Positions 47,101-62,712 of a DNA stretch of 64,000 nt are shown here, piece by piece (the first letter of the stretch is position 1; the number at the start of each line of letters is the position of its first letter). The notes below the pieces were generated by a model, which saw only the letters and a program-made list of their open reading frames with translations, searched no databases and was not told the origin of the DNA. The stretch is from Strongylocentrotus purpuratus (lineage: Eukaryota; Echinodermata; Echinoidea; Camarodonta; Strongylocentrotidae), in the NCBI RefSeq assembly GCF_000002235.5, contig NW_022145604.1, positions 33,678,550-33,742,549 on the forward strand, in the 5' to 3' direction. A program made the position numbers and the translations under genes.

Positions 47101-50100
47101 AGAATCGATGAATATTGAGAGAAATACACTACATTTTCCATAAATACAATGACGTCATAATATGCAATTTTGTATTTTTGACTTCCAAGGCCATTATGAT
47201 GCCGTCAAGATGTACTTAATGGCCAAATGAGATATGAAATCATACCTCCGACTCATACTCTATCTAAATATGAAAAAAAAATTGGCAATCCCTATTCATC
47301 CCAATGGACTTTTCATAGGCATGTTTTTGCCCATATATGCAATGTATTACAAAAATCGCGCGTACGGACGGTTATCTTGAACGGACGCTCATTCCGTTTT
47401 TAATAGTGATAAAGAGCTAAACATGGTATCAAATTTTCCGGAAAAATATGAGGAATATTCGGTCAAGAGCTTTTGCGGAGAAATTATTTTTCGTTCGGCC
47501 GTGACGAACGAAAACGTGCAAAAATGCGTGTTTTGCGTGATTTTTTATGAAATGCTTAAAATGGCCTGAAACGTATGCAAAAAAAATTTAAGACGATTTT
47601 GAGCAATTTAAAATTTTACGCGCGCATTGACGCGCGCGCCTACGCGTACGCGCATTTTTGCGCGCATTTATTGACCTCATATTGATCCGACGGATATTGA
47701 TCTTAATCTTGATAAATATGAATGTAAAATTACTTTCCGTTATGAAGATATGATCATAAGTTGATTTTTACAAAATGGCGCCTGGATGACGTCACGATGA
47801 CTTTGAGTCTTTGAAAAGTCACGCAGTTCTAAGTTAGACTAAGATCTATCATCAGTGAAAGATTCATAACAATGGCTTTATTGAGTCTTGAGATATCCTG
47901 CGAACAAATTCGAGGAAGAATAATAAATAAAAAAAAAAATAAATAAAAATCTTGACGAAATCAAAAGGTGATACGTTGACTTCGTTACGTATCACCTAAT
48001 GATACGTATACTTTGTACGCATCACCTAATGATTCCTTCAAAATTTGCAATTTCAACTTTCGATTGAAAATTTCGATATGATCCCAACATCTGATCGAAA
48101 AACAAAGTACACCGTTTTTATAGCCCATGGTCTCAGCTATAACATACCCCAATTTGGGAGAAAACAGAGCACACATAAGATAGATAGTGCTCATAGATGA
48201 ATGCCATGTAGATTCATGATGTGAACGAAATTCACCTTCCATAGACATAACACGCAAATGACGAAAATTCTGACATGTGGCCTTTAATTGAATTTTGTAC
48301 TATGATGACCTCATTAAAATGAAACTTAGTGAAAAGTGATCTTGTAGAGAATTGCCTTATCTACAACATATCGACATTTCAAAGAGAATCGATGAATATT
48401 GAGAGAAATACACTACATTTTCCATAAATACAATGACGTCATAATATGCAATTTTGTATTTTTGACTTCCAAGGCCATTATGATGCCGTCAAGATGTACT
48501 TAATGGCCAAATGAGATATGAAATCATACCTCCGACTCATACTCTATCTAAATATGAAAAAAAAATTGGCAATCCCTATTCATCCCAATGGACTTTTCAT
48601 AGGCATGTTTTTGCCCATATATGCAATGTATTACAAAAATCGCGCGTACGGACGGTTATCTTGAACGGACGCTCATTCCGTTTTTAATAGTGATAAAGAG
48701 CTAAACATGGTATCAAATTTTCCGGAAAAATATGAGGAATATTCGGTCAAGAGCTTTTGCGGAGAAATTATTTTTCGTTCGGCCGTGACGAACGAAAACG
48801 TGCAAAAATGCGTGTTTTGCGTGATTTTTTATGAAATGCTTAAAATGGCCTGAAACGTATGCAAAAAAAATTTAAGACGATTTTGAGCAATTTAAAATTT
48901 TACGCGCGCATTGACGCGCGCGCCTACGCGTACGCGCATTTTTGCGCGCATTTATTGACCTCATATTGATCCGACGGATATTGATCTTAATCTTGATAAA
49001 TATGAATGTAAAATTACTTTCCGTTATGAAGATATGATCATAAGTTGATTTTTACAAAATGGCGCCTGGATGACGTCACGATGACTTTGAGTCTTTGAAA
49101 AGTCACGCAGTTCTAAGTTAGACTAAGATCTATCATCAGTGAAAGATTCATAACAATGGCTTTATTGAGTCTTGAGATATCCTGCGAACAAATTCGAGGA
49201 AGAATAATAAATAAAAAAAAAAATAAATAAAAATCTTGACGAAATCAAAAGGTGATACGTTGACTTCGTTACGTATCACCTAATGATACGTATACTTTGT
49301 ACGCATCACCTAATGATTCCTTCAAAATTTGCAATTTCAACTTTCGATTGAAAATTTCGATATGATCCCAACATCTGATCGAAAAACAAAGTACACCGTT
49401 TTTATAGCCCATGGTCTCAGCTATAACATACCCCAATTTGGGAGAAAACAGAGCACACATAAGATAGATAGTGCTCATAGATGAATGCCATGTAGATTCA
49501 TGATGTGAACGAAATTCACCTTCCATAGACATAACACGCAAATGACGAAAATTCTGACATGTGGCCTTTAATTGAATTTTGTACTATGATGACCTCATTA
49601 AAATGAAACTTAGTGAAAAGTGATCTTGTAGAGAATTGCCTTATCTACAACATATCGACATTTCAAAGAGAATCGATGAATATTGAGAGAAATACACTAC
49701 ATTTTCCATAAATACAATGACGTCATAATATGCAATTTTGTATTTTTGACTTCCAAGGCCATTATGATGCCGTCAAGATGTACTTAATGGCCAAATGAGA
49801 TATGAAATCATACCTCCGACTCATACTCTATCTAAATATGAAAAAAAAATTGGCAATCCCTATTCATCCCAATGGACTTTTCATAGGCATGTTTTTGCCC
49901 ATATATGCAATGTATTACAAAAATCGCGCGTACGGACGGTTATCTTGAACGGACGCTCATTCCGTTTTTAATAGTGATAAAGAGCTAAACATGGTATCAA
50001 ATTTTCCGGAAAAATATGAGGAATATTCGGTCAAGAGCTTTTGCGGAGAAATTATTTTTCGTTCGGCCGTGACGAACGAAAACGTGCAAAAATGCGTGTT

Positions 50101-53100
50101 TTGCGTGATTTTTTATGAAATGCTTAAAATGGCCTGAAACGTATGCAAAAAAAATTTAAGACGATTTTGAGCAATTTAAAATTTTACGCGCGCATTGACG
50201 CGCGCGCCTACGCGTACGCGCATTTTTGCGCGCATTTATTGACCTCATATTGATCCGACGGATATTGATCTTAATCTTGATAAATATGAATGTAAAATTA
50301 CTTTCCGTTATGAAGATATGATCATAAGTTGATTTTTACAAAATGGCGCCTGGATGACGTCACGATGACTTTGAGTCTTTGAAAAGTCACGCAGTTCTAA
50401 GTTAGACTAAGATCTATCATCAGTGAAAGATTCATAACAATGGCTTTATTGAGTCTTGAGATATCCTGCGAACAAATTCGAGGAAGAATAATAAATAAAA
50501 AAAAAAATAAATAAAAATCTTGACGAAATCAAAAGGTGATACGTTGACTTCGTTACGTATCACCTAATGATACGTATACTTTGTACGCATCACCTAATGA
50601 TTCCTTCAAAATTTGCAATTTCAACTTTCGATTGAAAATTTCGATATGATCCCAACATCTGATCGAAAAACAAAGTACACCGTTTTTATAGCCCATGGTC
50701 TCAGCTATAACATACCCCAATTTGGGAGAAAACAGAGCACACATAAGATAGATAGTGCTCATAGATGAATGCCATGTAGATTCATGATGTGAACGAAATT
50801 CACCTTCCATAGACATAACACGCAAATGACGAAAATTCTGACATGTGGCCTTTAATTGAATTTTGTACTATGATGACCTCATTAAAATGAAACTTAGTGA
50901 AAAGTGATCTTGTAGAGAATTGCCTTATCTACAACATATCGACATTTCAAAGAGAATCGATGAATATTGAGAGAAATACACTACATTTTCCATAAATACA
51001 ATGACGTCATAATATGCAATTTTGTATTTTTGACTTCCAAGGCCATTATGATGCCGTCAAGATGTACTTAATGGCCAAATGAGATATGAAATCATACCTC
51101 CGACTCATACTCTATCTAAATATGAAAAAAAAATTGGCAATCCCTATTCATCCCAATGGACTTTTCATAGGCATGTTTTTGCCCATATATGCAATGTATT
51201 ACAAAAATCGCGCGTACGGACGGTTATCTTGAACGGACGCTCATTCCGTTTTTAATAGTGATAAAGAGCTAAACATGGTATCAAATTTTCCGGAAAAATA
51301 TGAGGAATATTCGGTCAAGAGCTTTTGCGGAGAAATTATTTTTCGTTCGGCCGTGACGAACGAAAACGTGCAAAAATGCGTGTTTTGCGTGATTTTTTAT
51401 GAAATGCTTAAAATGGCCTGAAACGTATGCAAAAAAAATTTAAGACGATTTTGAGCAATTTAAAATTTTACGCGCGCATTGACGCGCGCGCCTACGCGTA
51501 CGCGCATTTTTGCGCGCATTTATTGACCTCATATTGATCCGACGGATATTGATCTTAATCTTGATAAATATGAATGTAAAATTACTTTCCGTTATGAAGA
51601 TATGATCATAAGTTGATTTTTACAAAATGGCGCCTGGATGACGTCACGATGACTTTGAGTCTTTGAAAAGTCACGCAGTTCTAAGTTAGACTAAGATCTA
51701 TCATCAGTGAAAGATTCATAACAATGGCTTTATTGAGTCTTGAGATATCCTGCGAACAAATTCGAGGAAGAATAATAAATAAAAAAAAAAATAAATAAAA
51801 ATCTTGACGAAATCAAAAGGTGATACGTTGACTTCGTTACGTATCACCTAATGATACGTATACTTTGTACGCATCACCTAATGATTCCTTCAAAATTTGC
51901 AATTTCAACTTTCGATTGAAAATTTCGATATGATCCCAACATCTGATCGAAAAACAAAGTACACCGTTTTTATAGCCCATGGTCTCAGCTATAACATACC
52001 CCAATTTGGGAGAAAACAGAGCACACATAAGATAGATAGTGCTCATAGATGAATGCCATGTAGATTCATGATGTGAACGAAATTCACCTTCCATAGACAT
52101 AACACGCAAATGACGAAAATTCTGACATGTGGCCTTTAATTGAATTTTGTACTATGATGACCTCATTAAAATGAAACTTAGTGAAAAGTGATCTTGTAGA
52201 GAATTGCCTTATCTACAACATATCGACATTTCAAAGAGAATCGATGAATATTGAGAGAAATACACTACATTTTCCATAAATACAATGACGTCATAATATG
52301 CAATTTTGTATTTTTGACTTCCAAGGCCATTATGATGCCGTCAAGATGTACTTAATGGCCAAATGAGATATGAAATCATACCTCCGACTCATACTCTATC
52401 TAAATATGAAAAAAAAATTGGCAATCCCTATTCATCCCAATGGACTTTTCATAGGCATGTTTTTGCCCATATATGCAATGTATTACAAAAATCGCGCGTA
52501 CGGACGGTTATCTTGAACGGACGCTCATTCCGTTTTTAATAGTGATAAAGAGCTAAACATGGTATCAAATTTTCCGGAAAAATATGAGGAATATTCGGTC
52601 AAGAGCTTTTGCGGAGAAATTATTTTTCGTTCGGCCGTGACGAACGAAAACGTGCAAAAATGCGTGTTTTGCGTGATTTTTTATGAAATGCTTAAAATGG
52701 CCTGAAACGTATGCAAAAAAAATTTAAGACGATTTTGAGCAATTTAAAATTTTACGCGCGCATTGACGCGCGCGCCTACGCGTACGCGCATTTTTGCGCG
52801 CATTTATTGACCTCATATTGATCCGACGGATATTGATCTTAATCTTGATAAATATGAATGTAAAATTACTTTCCGTTATGAAGATATGATCATAAGTTGA
52901 TTTTTACAAAATGGCGCCTGGATGACGTCACGATGACTTTGAGTCTTTGAAAAGTCACGCAGTTCTAAGTTAGACTAAGATCTATCATCAGTGAAAGATT
53001 CATAACAATGGCTTTATTGAGTCTTGAGATATCCTGCGAACAAATTCGAGGAAGAATAATAAATAAAAAAAAAAATAAATAAAAATCTTGACGAAATCAA

Positions 53101-56100
53101 AAGGTGATACGTTGACTTCGTTACGTATCACCTAATGATACGTATACTTTGTACGCATCACCTAATGATTCCTTCAAAATTTGCAATTTCAACTTTCGAT
53201 TGAAAATTTCGATATGATCCCAACATCTGATCGAAAAACAAAGTACACCGTTTTTATAGCCCATGGTCTCAGCTATAACATACCCCAATTTGGGAGAAAA
53301 CAGAGCACACATAAGATAGATAGTGCTCATAGATGAATGCCATGTAGATTCATGATGTGAACGAAATTCACCTTCCATAGACATAACACGCAAATGACGA
53401 AAATTCTGACATGTGGCCTTTAATTGAATTTTGTACTATGATGACCTCATTAAAATGAAACTTAGTGAAAAGTGATCTTGTAGAGAATTGCCTTATCTAC
53501 AACATATCGACATTTCAAAGAGAATCGATGAATATTGAGAGAAATACACTACATTTTCCATAAATACAATGACGTCATAATATGCAATTTTGTATTTTTG
53601 ACTTCCAAGGCCATTATGATGCCGTCAAGATGTACTTAATGGCCAAATGAGATATGAAATCATACCTCCGACTCATACTCTATCTAAATATGAAAAAAAA
53701 ATTGGCAATCCCTATTCATCCCAATGGACTTTTCATAGGCATGTTTTTGCCCATATATGCAATGTATTACAAAAATCGCGCGTACGGACGGTTATCTTGA
53801 ACGGACGCTCATTCCGTTTTTAATAGTGATAAAGAGCTAAACATGGTATCAAATTTTCCGGAAAAATATGAGGAATATTCGGTCAAGAGCTTTTGCGGAG
53901 AAATTATTTTTCGTTCGGCCGTGACGAACGAAAACGTGCAAAAATGCGTGTTTTGCGTGATTTTTTATGAAATGCTTAAAATGGCCTGAAACGTATGCAA
54001 AAAAAATTTAAGACGATTTTGAGCAATTTAAAATTTTACGCGCGCATTGACGCGCGCGCCTACGCGTACGCGCATTTTTGCGCGCATTTATTGACCTCAT
54101 ATTGATCCGACGGATATTGATCTTAATCTTGATAAATATGAATGTAAAATTACTTTCCGTTATGAAGATATGATCATAAGTTGATTTTTACAAAATGGCG
54201 CCTGGATGACGTCACGATGACTTTGAGTCTTTGAAAAGTCACGCAGTTCTAAGTTAGACTAAGATCTATCATCAGTGAAAGATTCATAACAATGGCTTTA
54301 TTGAGTCTTGAGATATCCTGCGAACAAATTCGAGGAAGAATAATAAATAAAAAAAAAAAAAAATAAAAATCTTGACGAAATCAAAAGGTGATACGTTGAC
54401 TTCGTTACGTATCACCTAATGATACGTATACTTTGTACGCATCACCTAATGATTCCTTCAAAATTTGCAATTTCAACTTTCGATTGAAAATTTCGATATG
54501 ATCCCAACATCTGATCGAAAAACAAAGTACACCGTTTTTATAGCCCATGGTCTCAGCTATAACATACCCCAATTTGGGAGAAAACAGAGCACACATAAGA
54601 TAGATAGTGCTCATAGATGAATGCCATGTAGATTCATGATGTGAACGAAATTCACCTTCCATAGACATAACACGCAAATGACGAAAATTCTGACATGTGG
54701 CCTTTAATTGAATTTTGTACTATGATGACCTCATTAAAATGAAACTTAGTGAAAAGTGATCTTGTAGAGAATTGCCTTATCTACAACATATCGACATTTC
54801 AAAGAGAATCGATGAATATTGAGAGAAATACACTACATTTTCCATAAATACAATGACGTCATAATATGCAATTTTGTATTTTTGACTTCCAAGGCCATTA
54901 TGATGCCGTCAAGATGTACTTAATGGCCAAATGAGATATGAAATCATACCTCCGACTCATACTCTATCTAAATATGAAAAAAAAATTGGCAATCCCTATT
55001 CATCCCAATGGACTTTTCATAGGCATGTTTTTGCCCATATATGCAATGTATTACAAAAATCGCGCGTACGGACGGTTATCTTGAACGGACGCTCATTCCG
55101 TTTTTAATAGTGATAAAGAGCTAAACATGGTATCAAATTTTCCGGAAAAATATGAGGAATATTCGGTCAAGAGCTTTTGCGGAGAAATTATTTTTCGTTC
55201 GGCCGTGACGAACGAAAACGTGCAAAAATGCGTGTTTTGCGTGATTTTTTATGAAATGCTTAAAATGGCCTGAAACGTATGCAAAAAAAATTTAAGACGA
55301 TTTTGAGCAATTTAAAATTTTACGCGCGCATTGACGCGCGCGCCTACGCGTACGCGCATTTTTGCGCGCATTTATTGACCTCATATTGATCCGACGGATA
55401 TTGATCTTAATCTTGATAAATATGAATGTAAAATTACTTTCCGTTATGAAGATATGATCATAAGTTGATTTTTACAAAATGGCGCCTGGATGACGTCACG
55501 ATGACTTTGAGTCTTTGAAAAGTCACGCAGTTCTAAGTTAGACTAAGATCTATCATCAGTGAAAGATTCATAACAATGGCTTTATTGAGTCTTGAGATAT
55601 CCTGCGAACAAATTCGAGGAAGAATAATAAATAAAAAAAAAAATAAATAAAAATCTTGACGAAATCAAAAGGTGATACGTTGACTTCGTTACGTATCACC
55701 TAATGATACGTATACTTTGTACGCATCACCTAATGATTCCTTCAAAATTTGCAATTTCAACTTTCGATTGAAAATTTCGATATGATCCCAACATCTGATC
55801 GAAAAACAAAGTACACCGTTTTTATAGCCCATGGTCTCAGCTATAACATACCCCAATTTGGGAGAAAACAGAGCACACATAAGATAGATAGTGCTCATAG
55901 ATGAATGCCATGTAGATTCATGATGTGAACGAAATTCACCTTCCATAGACATAACACGCAAATGACGAAAATTCTGACATGTGGCCTTTAATTGAATTTT
56001 GTACTATGATGACCTCATTAAAATGAAACTTAGTGAAAAGTGATCTTGTAGAGAATTGCCTTATCTACAACATATCGACATTTCAAAGAGAATCGATGAA

Positions 56101-59100
56101 TATTGAGAGAAATACACTACATTTTCCATAAATACAATGACGTCATAATATGCAATTTTGTATTTTTGACTTCCAAGGCCATTATGATGCCGTCAAGATG
56201 TACTTAATGGCCAAATGAGATATGAAATCATACCTCCGACTCATACTCTATCTAAATATGAAAAAAAAATTGGCAATCCCTATTCATCCCAATGGACTTT
56301 TCATAGGCATGTTTTTGCCCATATATGCAATGTATTACAAAAATCGCGCGTACGGACGGTTATCTTGAACGGACGCTCATTCCGTTTTTAATAGTGATAA
56401 AGAGCTAAACATGGTATCAAATTTTCCGGAAAAATATGAGGAATATTCGGTCAAGAGCTTTTGCGGAGAAATTATTTTTCGTTCGGCCGTGACGAACGAA
56501 AACGTGCAAAAATGCGTGTTTTGCGTGATTTTTTATGAAATGCTTAAAATGGCCTGAAACGTATGCAAAAAAAATTTAAGACGATTTTGAGCAATTTAAA
56601 ATTTTACGCGCGCATTGACGCGCGCGCCTACGCGTACGCGCATTTTTGCGCGCATTTATTGACCTCATATTGATCCGACGGATATTGATCTTAATCTTGA
56701 TAAATATGAATGTAAAATTACTTTCCGTTATGAAGATATGATCATAAGTTGATTTTTACAAAATGGCGCCTGGATGACGTCACGATGACTTTGAGTCTTT
56801 GAAAAGTCACGCAGTTCTAAGTTAGACTAAGATCTATCATCAGTGAAAGATTCATAACAATGGCTTTATTGAGTCTTGAGATATCCTGCGAACAAATTCG
56901 AGGAAGAATAATAAATAAAAAAAAAAATAAATAAAAATCTTGACGAAATCAAAAGGTGATACGTTGACTTCGTTACGTATCACCTAATGATACGTATACT
57001 TTGTACGCATCACCTAATGATTCCTTCAAAATTTGCAATTTCAACTTTCGATTGAAAATTTCGATATGATCCCAACATCTGATCGAAAAACAAAGTACAC
57101 CGTTTTTATAGCCCATGGTCTCAGCTATAACATACCCCAATTTGGGAGAAAACAGAGCACACATAAGATAGATAGTGCTCATAGATGAATGCCATGTAGA
57201 TTCATGATGTGAACGAAATTCACCTTCCATAGACATAACACGCAAATGACGAAAATTCTGACATGTGGCCTTTAATTGAATTTTGTACTATGATGACCTC
57301 ATTAAAATGAAACTTAGTGAAAAGTGATCTTGTAGAGAATTGCCTTATCTACAACATATCGACATTTCAAAGAGAATCGATGAATATTGAGAGAAATACA
57401 CTACATTTTCCATAAATACAATGACGTCATAATATGCAATTTTGTATTTTTGACTTCCAAGGCCATTATGATGCCGTCAAGATGTACTTAATGGCCAAAT
57501 GAGATATGAAATCATACCTCCGACTCATACTCTATCTAAATATGAAAAAAAAATTGGCAATCCCTATTCATCCCAATGGACTTTTCATAGGCATGTTTTT
57601 GCCCATATATGCAATGTATTACAAAAATCGCGCGTACGGACGGTTATCTTGAACGGACGCTCATTCCGTTTTTAATAGTGATAAAGAGCTAAACATGGTA
57701 TCAAATTTTCCGGAAAAATATGAGGAATATTCGGTCAAGAGCTTTTGCGGAGAAATTATTTTTCGTTCGGCCGTGACGAACGAAAACGTGCAAAAATGCG
57801 TGTTTTGCGTGATTTTTTATGAAATGCTTAAAATGGCCTGAAACGTATGCAAAAAAAATTTAAGACGATTTTGAGCAATTTAAAATTTTACGCGCGCATT
57901 GACGCGCGCGCCTACGCGTACGCGCATTTTTGCGCGCATTTATTGACCTCATATTGATCCGACGGATATTGATCTTAATCTTGATAAATATGAATGTAAA
58001 ATTACTTTCCGTTATGAAGATATGATCATAAGTTGATTTTTACAAAATGGCGCCTGGATGACGTCACGATGACTTTGAGTCTTTGAAAAGTCACGCAGTT
58101 CTAAGTTAGACTAAGATCTATCATCAGTGAAAGATTCATAACAATGGCTTTATTGAGTCTTGAGATATCCTGCGAACAAATTCGAGGAAGAATAATAAAT
58201 AAAAAAAAAAAAAAAATAAAAATCTTGACGAAATCAAAAGGTGATACGTTGACTTCGTTACGTATCACCTAATGATACGTATACTTTGTACGCATCACCT
58301 AATGATTCCTTCAAAATTTGCAATTTCAACTTTCGATTGAAAATTTCGATATGATCCCAACATCTGATCGAAAAACAAAGTACACCGTTTTTATAGCCCA
58401 TGGTCTCAGCTATAACATACCCCAATTTGGGAGAAAACAGAGCACACATAAGATAGATAGTGCTCATAGATGAATGCCATGTAGATTCATGATGTGAACG
58501 AAATTCACCTTCCATAGACATAACACGCAAATGACGAAAATTCTGACATGTGGCCTTTAATTGAATTTTGTACTATGATGACCTCATTAAAATGAAACTT
58601 AGTGAAAAGTGATCTTGTAGAGAATTGCCTTATCTACAACATATCGACATTTCAAAGAGAATCGATGAATATTGAGAGAAATACACTACATTTTCCATAA
58701 ATACAATGACGTCATAATATGCAATTTTGTATTTTTGACTTCCAAGGCCATTATGATGCCGTCAAGATGTACTTAATGGCCAAATGAGATATGAAATCAT
58801 ACCTCCGACTCATACTCTATCTAAATATGAAAAAAAAATTGGCAATCCCTATTCATCCCAATGGACTTTTCATAGGCATGTTTTTGCCCATATATGCAAT
58901 GTATTACAAAAATCGCGCGTACGGACGGTTATCTTGAACGGACGCTCATTCCGTTTTTAATAGTGATAAAGAGCTAAACATGGTATCAAATTTTCCGGAA
59001 AAATATGAGGAATATTCGGTCAAGAGCTTTTGCGGAGAAATTATTTTTCGTTCGGCCGTGACGAACGAAAACGTGCAAAAATGCGTGTTTTGCGTGATTT

Positions 59101-62065
59101 TTTATGAAATGCTTAAAATGGCCTGAAACGTATGCAAAAAAAATTTAAGACGATTTTGAGCAATTTAAAATTTTACGCGCGCATTGACGCGCGCGCCTAC
59201 GCGTACGCGCATTTTTGCGCGCATTTATTGACCTCATATTGATCCGACGGATATTGATCTTAATCTTGATAAATATGAATGTAAAATTACTTTCCGTTAT
59301 GAAGATATGATCATAAGTTGATTTTTACAAAATGGCGCCTGGATGACGTCACGATGACTTTGAGTCTTTGAAAAGTCACGCAGTTCTAAGTTAGACTAAG
59401 ATCTATCATCAGTGAAAGATTCATAACAATGGCTTTATTGAGTCTTGAGATATCCTGCGAACAAATTCGAGGAAGAATAATAAATAAAAAAAAAAATAAA
59501 TAAAAATCTTGACGAAATCAAAAGGTGATACGTTGACTTCGTTACGTATCACCTAATGATACGTATACTTTGTACGCATCACCTAATGATTCCTTCAAAA
59601 TTTGCAATTTCAACTTTCGATTGAAAATTTCGATATGATCCCAACATCTGATCGAAAAACAAAGTACACCGTTTTTATAGCCCATGGTCTCAGCTATAAC
59701 ATACCCCAATTTGGGAGAAAACAGAGCACACATAAGATAGATAGTGCTCATAGATGAATGCCATGTAGATTCATGATGTGAACGAAATTCACCTTCCATA
59801 GACATAACACGCAAATGACGAAAATTCTGACATGTGGCCTTTAATTGAATTTTGTACTATGATGACCTCATTAAAATGAAACTTAGTGAAAAGTGATCTT
59901 GTAGAGAATTGCCTTATCTACAACATATCGACATTTCAAAGAGAATCGATGAATATTGAGAGAAATACACTACATTTTCCATAAATACAATGACGTCATA
60001 ATATGCAATTTTGTATTTTTGACTTCCAAGGCCATTATGATGCCGTCAAGATGTACTTAATGGCCAAATGAGATATGAAATCATACCTCCGACTCATACT
60101 CTATCTAAATATGAAAAAAAATTGGCAATCCCTATTCATCCCAATGGACTTTTCATAGGCATGTTTTTGCCCATATATGCAATGTATTACAAAAATCGCG
60201 CGTACGGACGGTTATCTTGAACGGACGCTCATTCCGTTTTTAATAGTGATAAAGAGCTAAACATGGTATCAAATTTTCCGGAAAAATATGAGGAATATTC
60301 GGTCAAGAGCTTTTGCGGAGAAATTATTTTTCGTTCGGCCGTGACGAACGAAAACGTGCAAAAATGCGTGTTTTGCGTGATTTTTTATGAAATGCTTAAA
60401 ATGGCCTGAAACGTATGCAAAAAAAATTTAAGACGATTTTGAGCAATTTAAAATTTTACGCGCGCATTGACGCGCGCGCCTACGCGTACGCGCATTTTTG
60501 CGCGCATTTATTGACCTCATATTGATCCGACGGATATTGATCTTAATCTTGATAAATATGAATGTAAAATTACTTTCCGTTATGAAGATATGATCATAAG
60601 TTGATTTTTACAAAATGGCGCCTGGATGACGTCACGATGACTTTGAGTCTTTGAAAAGTCACGCAGTTCTAAGTTAGACTAAGATCTATCATCAGTGAAA
60701 GATTCATAACAATGGCTTTATTGAGTCTTGAGATATCCTGCGAACAAATTCGAGGAAGAATAATAAATAAAAAAAAAAATAAATAAAAATCTTGACGAAA
60801 TCAAAAGGTGATACGTTGACTTCGTTACGTATCACCTAATGATACGTATACTTTGTACGCATCACCTAATGATTCCTTCAAAATTTGCAATTTCAACTTT
60901 CGATTGAAAATTTCGATATGATCCCAACATCTGATCGAAAAACAAAGTACACCGTTTTTATAGCCCATGGTCTCAGCTATAACATACCCCAATTTGGGAG
61001 AAAACAGAGCACACATAAGATAGATAGTGCTCATAGATGAATGCCATGTAGATTCATGATGTGAACGAAATTCACCTTCCATAGACATAACACGCAAATG
61101 ACGAAAATTCTGACATGTGGCCTTTAATTGAATTTTGTACTATGATGACCTCATTAAAATGAAACTTAGTGAAAAGTGATCTTGTAGAGAATTGCCTTAT
61201 CTACAACATATCGACATTTCAAAGAGAATCGATGAATATTGAGAGAAATACACTACATTTTCCATAAATACAATGACGTCATAATATGCAATTTTGTATT
61301 TTTGACTTCCAAGGCCATTATGATGCCGTCAAGATGTACTTAATGGCCAAATGAGATATGAAATCATACCTCCGACTCATACTCTATCTAAATATGAAAA
61401 AAAAATTGGCAATCCCTATTCATCCCAATGGACTTTTCATAGGCATGTTTTTGCCCATATATGCAATGTATTACAAAAATCGCGCGTACGGACGGTTATC
61501 TTGAACGGACGCTCATTCCGTTTTTAATAGTGATAAAGAGCTAAACATGGTATCAAATTTTCCGGAAAAATATGAGGAATATTCGGTCAAGAGCTTTTGC
61601 GGAGAAATTATTTTTCGTTCGGCCGTGACGAACGAAAACGTGCAAAAATGCGTGTTTTGCGTGATTTTTTATGAAATGCTTAAAATGGCCTGAAACGTAT
61701 GCAAAAAAAATTTAAGACGATTTTGAGCAATTTAAAATTTTACGCGCGCATTGACGCGCGCGCCTACGCGTACGCGCATTTTTGCGCGCATTTATTGACC
61801 TCATATTGATCCGACGGATATTGATCTTAATCTTGATAAATATGAATGTAAAATTACTTTCCGTTATGAAGATATGATCATAAGTTGATTTTTACAAAAT
61901 GGCGCCTGGATGACGTCACGATGACTTTGAGTCTTTGAAAAGTCACGCAGTTCTAAGTTAGACTAAGATCTATCATCAGTGAAAGATTCATAACAATGGC
62001 TTTATTGAGTCTTGAGATATCCTGCGAACAAATTCGAGGAAGAATAATAAATAAAAACTAGACTT

Positions 62066-62088
62066 TAATTCGTCACTTTGACGAATTA
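62066..62088. repeat. Hairpin at the right edge of the 1284-bp array
   Basis: TAATTCGTCA and TGACGAATTA are perfect 10-bp arms around a CTT loop. It lies 10 bases after the last core monomer and is followed by AGGTGATACGTA, the half-hairpin found at monomer starts. It marks the end of the homogeneous array. Confidence 0.8.
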
Positions 62089-62600
62089 GGTGATACGTAT
62101 GATAATGGTTTACATAATAAATAATGCATTACGATATATATTATTTTATGAAATGCTTCTCCATTAAGATCTATCCATATGTCAAGTTTAAATTGTGTCC
62201 CTTGATCATTATAGATCTAGGGAAGATAGATTGAAAAATATATGACCATTGACCCTGTGCAGTAACCAGTTACACATTTGACTCTAATTTACATCACGAA
62301 GAACACATTTTGACGATTTTATCTTATTCAAAGAAATGAAAATGTAATTGATAAATGATTATCATCATTATGATATGATGATCATGATAATCATGATGAA
62401 GATCATGATCATGAGCGCGATCATGACATCTTATTGAAAAAATGAGGGGTGATTTAGATAGCACATAGCACAAAATCCAAGCAGAAATAACGGCGATATT
62501 GCTCGCAAAAGACAGGAATGTAGAATCCAGATTTGAGAAAAAATTATCTCCCATAGGGATTACACGCAAAAAGTAATGGATTAAGTGAAAAAAGGGAATA
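62089..62600. other. Unique spacer with ATGATC-rich simple sequence
   Basis: No gene is seen. At 62352-62425 repeated ATCATGATC/ATGATCATG words give self-complementary simple sequence. From about 62460 a short fragment of the 1284-bp family reappears (GCTCGCAAAAGACAGGAATG, then CCCATAGGGATTACACGC). Confidence 0.6.
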
Positions 62601-62712
62601 ATAAAGTAAAAAGGGTTGTTTATTACATTATTTGCGATTCTACGTGTTTAAATAATCAAAGGAGATGGTACAGTGAAAGGTCAAAAGGAAAAAAAAAGTG
62701 GAGAAAAAATTG

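Larger units (their letters stand above)
42813..62056. repeat. 1284-bp satellite array, 15 practically identical monomers
   Basis: Monomers start with AATCTTGACGAAATC at 42813, 44096, 45380 and then every 1284 bp to 60788. Period deviations of one base come only from A-run lengths (for example near 54350, 58201 and 60114). I saw no other differences between copies. Each monomer has a hairpin near its start, two CRE octamers, AAAATGGCGCC, a CpG-rich alternating block and a TAAATAAAAA-type junction. A 90-residue minus-strand frame recurs in each but matches no family; it is treated as non-coding. Confidence 0.97.

Noticed and set aside
42850-61097. Fifteen identical 90-residue minus-strand frames in the 1284-bp array
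   Set aside because: Identity follows from identical DNA. The flanking diverged monomers do not keep the same full frame, and composition is not protein-like. Calling it a gene family is unsupported without transcripts.
42813-62056. Helitron interpretation of the 1284-bp monomer
   Set aside because: Hairpins are present, but no TC start or CTRR end follows them in the right order, and no Rep/helicase is seen.
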